DNA of 64,000 bases from CAIVAT01 sp037128705. Lineage in GTDB: Bacteria > Bacteroidota > Bacteroidia > Bacteroidales > FEN-979. The position numbers and the translations under genes are program-made. Position 1 is the first letter of the stretch, and every line of letters begins with the position of its first letter. This document shows, one piece after another, positions 9,385 to 17,406 of the stretch. The stretch spans positions 62,001-126,000 of the forward strand of contig JBAXVX010000005.1 of NCBI GenBank assembly GCA_037128705.1, given 5' to 3'. Below the pieces are notes generated by a model. The model saw only the letters and a program-made list of their open reading frames with translations, was not told where the DNA came from and ran no database searches.

Positions 9385-9867
9385 ATGAACAGCTTTTTCA
9401 CATACTTTACAGATATCTTTCACGCGGTTAAATCGCTCCTTACGGGGATGAAGGTGACCGGAAGATACTTCTTCAGCCCCTGGGAGATCGTAACCCAGCA
9501 GTATCCGGAAAACCGGAAGACACTGAAAATGTACGACCGGTTCAAAGGTGAAGTGATCATGCCGCACAATGAGCGCAACGAACATCGCTGTACCGGGTGC
9601 GGAATCTGCGAGACGGCTTGCCCCAATGGTTCAATTGAGATCCTTCAGGCGAAGATCGACATGCCCGATGGCAAAAAGAAACGCATCATCGACCAGCATA
9701 TTTACCACCTTGGCATGTGCACCTTCTGCGGACTCTGCATCAAGGCCTGCCCGTCGGATGCACTGGCCTGGGGTCAGCAGTTCGAACATGCGGTATTTGA
9801 CCGGTCGAAACTGACCAAAATCTTGAATCAACCCGGATCATCCATCATTAAAGATATTGTAGAATGA
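9385..9867 (+). CDS. nuoI: NADH:quinone oxidoreductase subunit I (two [4Fe-4S])
   Basis: Ferredoxin-like subunit that carries clusters N6a and N6b and feeds electrons to N2. It has 160 residues with two complete motifs, CTGCGICETACP and CTFCGLCIKACP. As this operon has no nuoE, nuoF or nuoG, NuoI is the probable docking point for a soluble donor such as ferredoxin (inference from other 11-subunit complexes). Its stop overlaps the nuoJ start by 4 bp (ATGA). Confidence 0.95.
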   Translation: MNSFFTYFTDIFHAVKSLLTGMKVTGRYFFSPWEIVTQQYPENRKTLKMYDRFKGEVIMPHNERNEHRCTGCGICETACPNGSIEILQAKIDMPDGKKKRIIDQHIYHLGMCTFCGLCIKACPSDALAWGQQFEHAVFDRSKLTKILNQPGSSIIKDIVE

Positions 9868-10376
9868 CACCAAATCAATTGATGTTTGCGATCTTCTCGG
9901 CAGTCATTATCATTTTTTCCATTTTGACTGTGACCAGCCGGCGCATCCTACGGTCGGCCACCTACCTTTTATTTGTCCTGGTAGCGACCGGCGGTATGTA
10001 CTTCCTGCTGAGGTTTAATTTCCTGGCTGCCATTCAGCTTACCCTTTATGCAGGTGGGATTGTGGTGCTGATCATTTTTTCAATCCTCCTTACCAGTCAT
10101 ATTGCAGAAAAACTGGAAGCACCGAGCCTGAAAAAAATAATCCCGGCTTTTTTAGCGGCTGCCGGGGGTGCCCTGATTACCATTGCAACCATCCTTCAGC
10201 ATACTTTTCCTGCGGCGGTTGCATCGGGAAGTGAACGTACCGACATCCGCGTGATCGCACGGAGCCTGATCAGTACGGAGAAATTCGGATATGCCCTGCC
10301 CTTCGAAGTGATCAGCATCCTTTTGCTGGCCGCCATGGTGGGAGCCATCATCCTTGCAAAGAAACGGAAAGATTAA
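9864..10376 (+). CDS. nuoJ: NADH:quinone oxidoreductase subunit J
   Basis: Membrane subunit of 170 residues with about five predicted helices. The segment around AIQLTLYAGGIVVLIIFSILL is the conserved helix 3 that is thought to form part of the central proton path. It overlaps nuoI by 4 bp, so translation is probably coupled. The C-terminus, after a polar loop, ends in a last helix and a basic tail. Confidence 0.92.
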   Translation: MTPNQLMFAIFSAVIIIFSILTVTSRRILRSATYLLFVLVATGGMYFLLRFNFLAAIQLTLYAGGIVVLIIFSILLTSHIAEKLEAPSLKKIIPAFLAAAGGALITIATILQHTFPAAVASGSERTDIRVIARSLISTEKFGYALPFEVISILLLAAMVGAIILAKKRKD

Positions 10377-10396
10377 TAAAATAACACCCAGATAAT

Positions 10397-10714
10397 ATGT
10401 TCGAAGGCGTACCATTAACCTGGTTTTTGATTACCGGCACCATCATGTTCTTTGTCGGTATTTATGGATTCCTGGTCAGGAAAAACCTGATCACGATCCT
10501 GATGTCGACCGAGTTGATCCTGAATTCAGTCAACATAAACTTTGTTGCTTTTAACAAGATCCTTTACCCGGATCACCTGGAGGGGATGTTCTTCAGTATT
10601 TTCATCATTGCAGTTGCCGCAGCGGAAGCATCGGTGGCCATCGCCATCATCATCAACATTTACCGCCGACTGGTCGACATCAATGTAGAGAAGATGAATG
10701 AAATGAAATATTAG
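10397..10714 (+). CDS. nuoK: NADH:quinone oxidoreductase subunit K
   Basis: Small membrane subunit of 105 residues with three helices, related to MrpC. The two key acidic positions are present: Glu in STELILNSVN (helix 2) and Glu in AAEASVAIAI (helix 3). The stop codon (TAG, 10712-10714) lies inside the first unit of a degenerate heptamer array that fills part of the 141-bp gap to nuoL. Confidence 0.94.
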   Translation: MFEGVPLTWFLITGTIMFFVGIYGFLVRKNLITILMSTELILNSVNINFVAFNKILYPDHLEGMFFSIFIIAVAAAEASVAIAIIINIYRRLVDINVEKMNEMKY

Positions 10715-10784
10715 GGGTTAGGAATTAGCCAATAGCCATTAGGGAAAAAGAAAGCCCCAATGACCAATGGCCAAAGCCTGATGC
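10711..10784 (+). repeat. Degenerate heptamer arrays after nuoK
   Basis: Five 7-bp units run in register from 10711 to 10745: TTAGGGG, TTAGGAA, TTAGCCA, ATAGCCA, TTAGGGA. The first contains the nuoK stop codon. A second set from 10757 reads CCAATGA, CCAATGG, CCAAAGC and a weaker fourth unit. This gap interrupts the otherwise tight nuo operon. Confidence 0.6.
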
Positions 10785-10855
10785 CTTTTTTAAAGCAAAC
10801 GAGCGAATAATAAACGAATACAATTATTAGAATAACACCGTAATTCTGACCGTAT

Positions 10856-12781
10856 ATGATCGATTTCTCTTACACCGTCTGGATCCTGCTGATTCCCCTG
10901 ATCATGTTTGTGGTGGTCGGCCTGTTCGGGAACCGTTTTAAACCGCTGGTTTCGGGGATAGCCGGAACTGCAGGCCTGTTTGTCATGTGGATCCTGTCAC
11001 TGGTCACAGCATACAAGTACTTTTTTGTACTTGAAAAGGCCGCCGATGGCACCTTTCAAAAGTTCCTGGCCTTCAATATGCGCTGGCTGAACCTGACCGA
11101 CACCCTGCACATCGACATGGGCGTTCTTCTTGATCCTATATCCATCATGATGCTGATCGTGATCACTACGGTGTCATTCATGGTTCATGTTTACTCCATC
11201 GGTTATATGGATGGTGAAAAGGGGTTCATGCGCTTTTTTGCAACCCTGTCGTTGTTCAGTTTCTCGATGCTTGGACTGGTAGTGGCTACGAACATCTTCC
11301 AGATGTACGTATTCTGGGAACTTGTCGGTGTCTCCTCCTACCTGCTGATCGGATTTTATTATACCAGGGACTCGGCCGTATCGGCCTCCAAGAAAGCATT
11401 TATTGTTACCCGGTTTGCCGACCTGGGTTTCCTTATCGGGATCCTGATGCTTTCATTTTCTACCGGGACCTTCGATTTTCTGACACTGACAGGAGCCAAC
11501 AGCCCTGCATTCACTGCCGGGAGCGGAATCGTTTTCCTAGGATTGTCAACCATGACCTGGTCGATGATCTTCATTTTCATGGGCGGTGCAGGTAAATCAG
11601 CCATGTTCCCGCTACACATCTGGCTCCCCGACGCCATGGAAGGCCCAACACCCGTGTCGGCCCTTATCCATGCCGCCACCATGGTTGTTGCCGGTGTTTA
11701 CCTTGTGGCCCGACTGTTCCCCATTTACATTTTCGCCGCCCCCGTGGCCCTGGATGTGGTCATGTATGTCGGGGCCTTCAGTTCCATTTTTGCAGCCATC
11801 ATCGCCTGCACGCAATTTGATATCAAACGTGTCCTGGCATACTCCACCATGTCACAGATCGGCATGATGATGTTCGCCCTGGGGGTTTCAGGTTATGGCA
11901 GCCATGAAGGACTGGGATACATGGCCTCCATGTTCCACCTTTTCACCCATGCCTTTTTCAAATCATTGCTGTTCCTCGGAGCCGGTGCCATTATTCATGC
12001 TGTTCACAGCAATGTGATGAACGAGATGGGCGGTTTGCGAAAATATTTACCCATTACCCATGCAACTTTCCTCATTGCCTGCCTGGCCATTGCCGGAATT
12101 CCGCCGTTGGCAGGATTCTTCAGCAAAGACGAAATTCTTGCTGCGGGTCATGAAAGAAGCCTGATGTTATACTGGGTTGAAATGATCGTTTCGGGGCTGA
12201 CGGCCTTTTATATGTTCCGCCTTTATTTCTCGGTGTTCTGGGGGCATGACAGGCATTATCACCACACCCCGCATGAAGCGTCGAAATTAATGACGATCCC
12301 CCTGATGCTCCTCGCCGTGGGGGCCCTGCTTGCCGGTTTGATTCCATTTTCAATGTTTGTCTCATCCGACCGCATGCCATTCCATTCGGAGATTGAACTG
12401 GGAATCGCCATTCCTGCCGTCCTGGTTGGTCTTGCCGGTATTATTACCGCCATGCTGTTTTACCGCAAAGAGACCAACCTGCCTGATAAGATATACAATG
12501 CCCTGGGAGGATTCTCGACAGCCGCATACCATAAATTTTATATTGATGAAGTTTATCTTTTCATCACAAAGAAGATCATTTTCAACTATGTCTCCCGTCC
12601 AATCGCCTGGTTCGACCGCCATGTCGTAGATGGGGCCATGAATGGAATATCTTTTGTGACCAACGAAGCATCCGACCGCATCAAGCGGTTCCAATCGGGT
12701 CAGCTCCAGCAATATGCACTCGTATTTGTGTCGGGCGTGGTGTTGCTTACCTTGTTATTCACCTATTTAATGACCAACTAA
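10856..12781 (+). CDS. nuoL: NADH:quinone oxidoreductase subunit L
   Basis: Largest antiporter-like membrane subunit, 641 residues, so long enough to include the C-terminal lateral helix. The proton-channel motif GGAGKSAMFPLHIWLPDAM with its lysine, and the following PTPVSALIHAATMVVAGVY, are intact; the helix-5 glutamate region FWELVGVSSYLLIGFY is present. The last membrane helix lies at the extreme C-terminus. It follows a gap of 141 bp holding heptamer repeats, so an extra promoter there cannot be excluded. Confidence 0.96.
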   Translation: MIDFSYTVWILLIPLIMFVVVGLFGNRFKPLVSGIAGTAGLFVMWILSLVTAYKYFFVLEKAADGTFQKFLAFNMRWLNLTDTLHIDMGVLLDPISIMMLIVITTVSFMVHVYSIGYMDGEKGFMRFFATLSLFSFSMLGLVVATNIFQMYVFWELVGVSSYLLIGFYYTRDSAVSASKKAFIVTRFADLGFLIGILMLSFSTGTFDFLTLTGANSPAFTAGSGIVFLGLSTMTWSMIFIFMGGAGKSAMFPLHIWLPDAMEGPTPVSALIHAATMVVAGVYLVARLFPIYIFAAPVALDVVMYVGAFSSIFAAIIACTQFDIKRVLAYSTMSQIGMMMFALGVSGYGSHEGLGYMASMFHLFTHAFFKSLLFLGAGAIIHAVHSNVMNEMGGLRKYLPITHATFLIACLAIAGIPPLAGFFSKDEILAAGHERSLMLYWVEMIVSGLTAFYMFRLYFSVFWGHDRHYHHTPHEASKLMTIPLMLLAVGALLAGLIPFSMFVSSDRMPFHSEIELGIAIPAVLVGLAGIITAMLFYRKETNLPDKIYNALGGFSTAAYHKFYIDEVYLFITKKIIFNYVSRPIAWFDRHVVDGAMNGISFVTNEASDRIKRFQSGQLQQYALVFVSGVVLLTLLFTYLMTN

Positions 12782-12793
12782 TACCATATAAGA

Positions 12794-14305
12794 ATGAGTA
12801 TTCTGACACTGTTTATCATTATACCGGTTCTCACCATAATTGGTATTTTATTCAGCAAATCCCACATGCAGGTAAAATGGGTTGCTGTGGTGGGGATGGG
12901 CCTCCAGTTGCTGAGCGCCATTGGGTTGATCCTACTTTACCTGGCCGAACGGAGAGCCGGCAACCTGGCCGAAGTCCTTTTTGTCCAGGATAACGTATGG
13001 TATCAAACCCTCAATATCCACTTCTACGTTGGAGTTGACGGGGTATCGGTTGCCATGATCGGACTGACGGCCCTGGTCGTTTTTGCCGGTATTTTTGCCA
13101 GCTGGGATGTTGTCGACCTGCCGCGCGAGTTTTTCACCTCACTCATATTGTTGGCCTCGGGGGTATTTGGCTTCTTCATCTCCCTCGACCTTTTCACCAT
13201 GTTCCTCTTTTATGAACTGGCTGTGATCCCGATGTATCTTCTTATTGGAATCTGGGGAAGCGGTCCGCGTCATTATTCGGCCATGAAGCTTACCCTGATG
13301 CTTATGGGCGGATCGGCCTTTATCCTGCTCGGAATCATCGGCATCTATTTCAATTCAGCCCCCAATGGCGGACCTTTAACCTTTGACCTGATCAAAATAT
13401 CAAAGGAAACGATCCCCATTGATGTACAACGTTTTCTCTTTCCATTCCTTTTTGTTGGATTTGGTGTGCTCGGGGCCATGTTTCCCTTCCATACATGGTC
13501 ACCCGATGGTCATGCCTCGGCACCTACAGCAGTTTCGATGCTCCACGCCGGGGTTCTGATGAAACTGGGCGGATACGGATGTTACCGCGTTGCCGTGTTC
13601 CTTCTTCCCGAAGCTGCCCATCAGCTTGGTTGGATATTCCTGATCCTGGCCACGATCGGGGTCATTTACGGAGCACTCGGAGCCATCTGGCAAAAAGATC
13701 TTAAATACATCAATGCCTATTCTTCAGTGAGTCATTGTGCCCTGGTACTCTTCGCCATCCTGATGTTCAACCAGACTGCCATGAACGGCGCCATCATGCA
13801 GATGATCTCTCACGGAATCATGACAGCCCTTTTCTTTGCCCTTATCGGGATGATTTACGGGAGAACGCACACCCGCTTCATCAATGAGATGGGCGGACTG
13901 ATGAAGGTGATGCCGTTTCTTGCTGTGGCTTATGTCATTGCCGGTCTTGCCTCCCTCGGACTCCCGGGTTTCAGCGGGTTCGTTGCCGAAATGACCATTT
14001 TCGTAGGCGCTTTCCAGAATGCGGATACCTTCCATCGCGTTGCCACCATCATTGCAGCCTCCTCCATTGTGGTTACTGCCGTGTATGTGCTCCGCGTTGT
14101 TGGAATTCTTTTACTGGGAAAAATCAAAAATGAACAATTCGAAATGATTACCGATGCCAAATGGTACGATAAAATAAGCGTAGTTGCCCTGATCTTCGGG
14201 ATCACCTTCATCGGGATGGCACCACTCTGGCTTTCGGATATGATTACAGGAGGACTGGGCCCCATCATGCATAAACTGATGGCTGCAGGCCCGATACTCC
14301 ATTGA
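12794..14305 (+). CDS. nuoM: NADH:quinone oxidoreductase subunit M
   Basis: Antiporter-like proton channel subunit of 503 residues with about 14 helices. Conserved features are FYELAVIPMYLLIGIWG (helix 5 glutamate), FPFHTWSPDGHASAPTA and the lysine in LHAGVLMKLGGYG. It lies 12 bp after nuoL. Its TGA stop (14303-14305) forms the first three bases of a heptamer array. Confidence 0.96.
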   Translation: MSILTLFIIIPVLTIIGILFSKSHMQVKWVAVVGMGLQLLSAIGLILLYLAERRAGNLAEVLFVQDNVWYQTLNIHFYVGVDGVSVAMIGLTALVVFAGIFASWDVVDLPREFFTSLILLASGVFGFFISLDLFTMFLFYELAVIPMYLLIGIWGSGPRHYSAMKLTLMLMGGSAFILLGIIGIYFNSAPNGGPLTFDLIKISKETIPIDVQRFLFPFLFVGFGVLGAMFPFHTWSPDGHASAPTAVSMLHAGVLMKLGGYGCYRVAVFLLPEAAHQLGWIFLILATIGVIYGALGAIWQKDLKYINAYSSVSHCALVLFAILMFNQTAMNGAIMQMISHGIMTALFFALIGMIYGRTHTRFINEMGGLMKVMPFLAVAYVIAGLASLGLPGFSGFVAEMTIFVGAFQNADTFHRVATIIAASSIVVTAVYVLRVVGILLLGKIKNEQFEMITDAKWYDKISVVALIFGITFIGMAPLWLSDMITGGLGPIMHKLMAAGPILH

Positions 14306-14323
14306 TTTATGATTTACGATTTA
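14303..14323 (+). repeat. Three heptamers (TGATTTA, TGATTTA, CGATTTA) at the nuoM stop
   Basis: Three 7-bp units in perfect register, with the first three bases serving as the nuoM stop codon. The remaining gap to nuoN (14324-14348) shows no further pattern. Confidence 0.7.
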
Positions 14324-14348
14324 TTAAGTAATTAAAAAGTACTGAACG

Positions 14349-15758
14349 ATGCTGATAATGAGACATGAATTGCTGCTGATAGCCATCACAGTAATCTTAT
14401 TGATTGTCGAAATTTTTCTGCCCAATACACAGAAACATAAGATTATTCTGCCGGCCATCCTGATGATGGCAGCCGTGACAATCCTGGGTTTTCTCCCCGG
14501 AACGCCCGGTGTCCTGTTCGGAGGCATGTTTCAATCGACCCAGCTCACCATGATGCTCAAGAATATCCTGAATATTGGTGTGCTGATCATTTTTATACAA
14601 TCGGTTGACTGGCTGAAACAGGAGCAGAACAAGGAAAAGGTAAGCGAATTTTTCCTGCTGATGCTTTCCACCCTGATTGGGATGAACTACATGATTTCTT
14701 CCGGCGATTTTTTGATGTTTTACATCGGGCTCGAATTGGCTACCATTCCGATTGCCGCCCTGGCTGCCTATGAACGTATGAAGGAAAAGTCGGCCGAAGC
14801 CGGGGTAAAGCTGATCTTCACCTCCGCACTTTCGTCGGGTATTTTATTGTACGGGTTATCGATGATTTACGGTACCACCGGAACGATGTACTTTGCTGAT
14901 GTTGCCCCTATGATTACAGGGACCCCGCTTCAGATTCTGGCCTTTATTTTCTTTTTTGCAGGGATGGCATTTAAAATTTCCCTGGTTCCTTTCCATCTTT
15001 GGACGGCCGATGTGTATGAAGGGGCCCCTGTGAATGTGGCCTCCTATCTTTCGGTGATCTCCAAGGGAGCCGCTGTTTTTATTTTCACTATCATTCTCTA
15101 CACGGTATTTTACAAGATTGCAGTGATGTGGAGCGAGTTGCTGTATGGCATTGTCATCCTTACCATTACCGTTGGGAACCTCTTTGCCATGCGTCAGCAA
15201 AACCTCAAGCGTTTCCTCGCATTTTCGTCCATCGCGCAGGCTGGTTTTATCCTGCTGGGTATTATCGGGCAAAGCCAGCTTGGAATGACCACGGTCATCT
15301 ATTTTGCCCTGGTGTATATCTTTTCGAACCTCGGAGCCTTCGGTGTTGTGGGAATTATTTCAAACCGTACCGGGAAAGAGAATATCAATGACTACGACGG
15401 ACTCTACCGCACCAACCCGAACCTCAGCCTCGTCATGATGCTTGCACTCTTTTCATTGGCAGGTATTCCGCCACTGGCCGGGTTCTTTGGTAAGTTCTTT
15501 CTTTTCACCGCAGCTGCAAAACAGGGATATTACATCCTTGTTCTGATCGCCCTGATTAACACGATCATCTCCCTGTATTATTATTTACTGGTGATCAAGG
15601 CCATGTTGCTGAACAACAGCGACCAGCCGATTGCCAAATTTAAAAGTGACGGATATACCCGCCTGGGGCTGCTCATGTGTGTGGCCGGTATTGTGATCAT
15701 AGGTTTTGCCAGTTCCATTTACGAAATGGTCTTCAACCTGAGCTTCGGATTATATTAA
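14349..15758 (+). CDS. nuoN: NADH:quinone oxidoreductase subunit N
   Basis: Third antiporter-like subunit, 469 residues; ATG at 14349, with another Met three codons later. The channel lysine segment KISLVPFHLWTADVYEGAP and the SVISKGAAVFI helix are present, as is GLELATIPIAALAAYE (helix 5 glutamate). It is the last gene of the operon, as in most bacteria. The following 57 bp show only a weak hairpin. Confidence 0.96.
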   Translation: MLIMRHELLLIAITVILLIVEIFLPNTQKHKIILPAILMMAAVTILGFLPGTPGVLFGGMFQSTQLTMMLKNILNIGVLIIFIQSVDWLKQEQNKEKVSEFFLLMLSTLIGMNYMISSGDFLMFYIGLELATIPIAALAAYERMKEKSAEAGVKLIFTSALSSGILLYGLSMIYGTTGTMYFADVAPMITGTPLQILAFIFFFAGMAFKISLVPFHLWTADVYEGAPVNVASYLSVISKGAAVFIFTIILYTVFYKIAVMWSELLYGIVILTITVGNLFAMRQQNLKRFLAFSSIAQAGFILLGIIGQSQLGMTTVIYFALVYIFSNLGAFGVVGIISNRTGKENINDYDGLYRTNPNLSLVMMLALFSLAGIPPLAGFFGKFFLFTAAAKQGYYILVLIALINTIISLYYYLLVIKAMLLNNSDQPIAKFKSDGYTRLGLLMCVAGIVIIGFASSIYEMVFNLSFGLY

Positions 15759-15815
15759 TCTTCCCCGATACCAGCAGGCATTGCCTTGCATTGGCAGTAA
15801 GGAAAAAAAAGTATT

Positions 15816-16145
15816 ATGGCACTGACTAAAGGAAAGCATATCGTTGCGGAGATCGAAGGGATACGATGCAGCGTAGTTGAAACCGGCGCAACGGAGCAAC
15901 GGGCTGAGTTTTTGAAAAACCTTCTCCTGTTCAACGAGTATGAGGTGAAGATGGAAAAGGAAAAAGCAAAGGATGGGACTGAACTTTCGACTTATGTAAT
16001 CGGACTGACAGATCTCCTGTTTAACCCCATGATCGTCGTTTACGAAAAGAAACTTTTCAGGAAGGATGGGTTGACGGTTACACCTGCGTACTGGAATCAA
16101 TGGCCTGACCATGATCCCCTTCCCTACTGGCAGGTTCAACGGTAA
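15816..16145 (+). CDS. Conserved-looking protein of unknown function
   Basis: A 109-residue soluble protein starting MALTKGKHIV. I do not recognise the family. It has no signal peptide, no membrane helix and no cysteine-based motif; there is one Cys near residue 18. A charged middle (MEKEKAKDGTE) is followed by a motif-like VIGLTDLLFNPMIVVYEKKL and an aromatic C-terminus (YWNQWPDHDPLPYW). It begins 57 bp after nuoN and is followed after 5 bp by a small membrane protein, so the two probably form one unit. Codon use matches the neighbours. It could be an accessory of the upstream complex, but nothing in the sequence shows this. Confidence 0.7.
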   Translation: MALTKGKHIVAEIEGIRCSVVETGATEQRAEFLKNLLLFNEYEVKMEKEKAKDGTELSTYVIGLTDLLFNPMIVVYEKKLFRKDGLTVTPAYWNQWPDHDPLPYWQVQR

Positions 16146-16150
16146 TCAAC

Positions 16151-16351
16151 ATGCAAAAGTTTGCAAAATATTTTTCCTGGTTTGTAATCCTGCTCTATTT
16201 CGTTCTTGGAATTTACGTGCTTGTGAGCCCGCGGTTGCAGTATCTTTCGAAAGAGGTCAGGTACATTTTTGCCATTTTTCTTTTCCTCTACGGAAGCTTT
16301 CGAATCGCCCGCCTGTGGACAAAAAACAGGGAGCGAAACGAAGAAGAATAA
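16151..16351 (+). CDS. Small two-helix membrane protein, unknown function
   Basis: A 66-residue protein with two hydrophobic segments (about residues 8-25 and 37-53) and a charged C-terminal tail (KNRERNEEE). It sits 5 bp after the 109-residue unknown gene, which supports it being a real gene. No known motif is seen. Small membrane proteins of this shape with a charged tail are common in Bacteroidota, and no function can be given. Confidence 0.65.
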   Translation: MQKFAKYFSWFVILLYFVLGIYVLVSPRLQYLSKEVRYIFAIFLFLYGSFRIARLWTKNRERNEEE

Positions 16352-16353
16352 AA

Positions 16354-16386
16354 TTTGTCAGAACAATAATAATTTTTATACTTTTG
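16354..16386 (+). promoter_or_regulatory. Bacteroidota promoter, -33 TTTG and -7 TACTTTTG
   Basis: TTTG at 16354-16357, a 21-bp spacer, then TACTTTTG at 16379-16386, an exact TAnnTTTG. It precedes the PstS-like gene with a predicted leader of about 35 nt. Confidence 0.55.
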
Positions 16387-16427
16387 TGTTTTAACAAAAG
16401 AAACTCCTGATTTTTAGCAATTAAGAG

Positions 16428-17387
16428 ATGAAAAGCCAAAATAGGACCGCAAACCGGTTTATAGGTGCTTCGTGGGTGATCTGCCTCATCATCATGACCT
16501 CCTGTGGTGGGAATCCAAACTCTAAAAACACGGATACTCCTACTGGCGGAACAATCAAAGTAGGAATCGACGATTCTTACCACCTGCTCGCTGAGGCCGA
16601 GGTTTTCACTTTTGAGACAGTGTACAAGTATGCCCACATCGACACCATCTTCAAAACAGAGGCCGATGTGATCAATGATTTTATGAATGATTCCGTCCCC
16701 ATGATCATTGTCAACCGGAAGCTTTCTGTCGAACAAATGGCCTATCTGAGGGAAAGGCAATATATTCCAAAAACGACAAAAATTGCCATTGATGCGATTG
16801 CGCTCATCGTAAACAGGGAAAACCCGGATACTTCGATGTTTTATCAAAGCATCAAGGATATTTTTCAGGGCAAAATCACCTCCTGGAAACAGATTAACAG
16901 CAAATCCAAGCTGAAGGACATCAGGGTGGTATTTGACAACTTCAAATCGGGGAACCCGCGTTATTTTAAAGAAAAATTTGCCATCGATTCATTTCCCTCC
17001 ACCTGTTCGGCCGCTAACAATAATTCGGAGGTGATCAATTACGTGGAGAAAAACAAGAACGCGATCGGGGTGATCAGTGTGAACTGGATCAGTGATCCCG
17101 CCGATACTGTTTCGCATAATTTTCTAAAGAGATTTAAGGTTGTTGGCATTGCCCTTGAAGGCGATAATGATCCGGGAACTAAATTTTATAAACCCTATCC
17201 CGGATACATTGCCGAGGGATCTTACCCCTTCACCCGTGATGTATATTGCATTAACCGCCAATCGTATACCGGATTGGCTCATGGATTTTCATCATTTCTC
17301 GCAGGAGAAAAGGGGCAGTTTATTGTCCTCCATTCCGGACTCGTACCTGCTGCAATGCCTGTAAGGTTAGTTGAAATTAAACATTAA
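16428..17387 (+). CDS. PstS-like phosphate-binding lipoprotein
   Basis: A 319-residue periplasmic-binding-protein-like lipoprotein. A signal peptide ends in a lipobox MTSC (Cys26), so the protein is lipid-anchored. The mature part resembles the PBP-like family of PstS: IDAIALIVN, an IFQGKITSWKQIN motif and a C-terminal GEKGQFIVLHSGLVPA. No pstC, pstA or pstB follows. Instead a TPR protein and an ExbB/ExbD/TonB set come next, an arrangement I recall from other Bacteroidota. It may serve the TonB system or envelope sensing rather than an ABC importer (inference). Its end overlaps the longest reading of the next gene, but not the chosen start. Confidence 0.8.
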   Translation: MKSQNRTANRFIGASWVICLIIMTSCGGNPNSKNTDTPTGGTIKVGIDDSYHLLAEAEVFTFETVYKYAHIDTIFKTEADVINDFMNDSVPMIIVNRKLSVEQMAYLRERQYIPKTTKIAIDAIALIVNRENPDTSMFYQSIKDIFQGKITSWKQINSKSKLKDIRVVFDNFKSGNPRYFKEKFAIDSFPSTCSAANNNSEVINYVEKNKNAIGVISVNWISDPADTVSHNFLKRFKVVGIALEGDNDPGTKFYKPYPGYIAEGSYPFTRDVYCINRQSYTGLAHGFSSFLAGEKGQFIVLHSGLVPAAMPVRLVEIKH

Positions 17388-17406
17388 AACAGAGGAGAAC
17401 CAAATT

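Noticed and set aside
5786..15758. Hidden nuoE, nuoF or nuoG
   Set aside because: No gap in the operon is larger than 141 bp, and no unexplained open frame has flavin or NADH-binding motifs.
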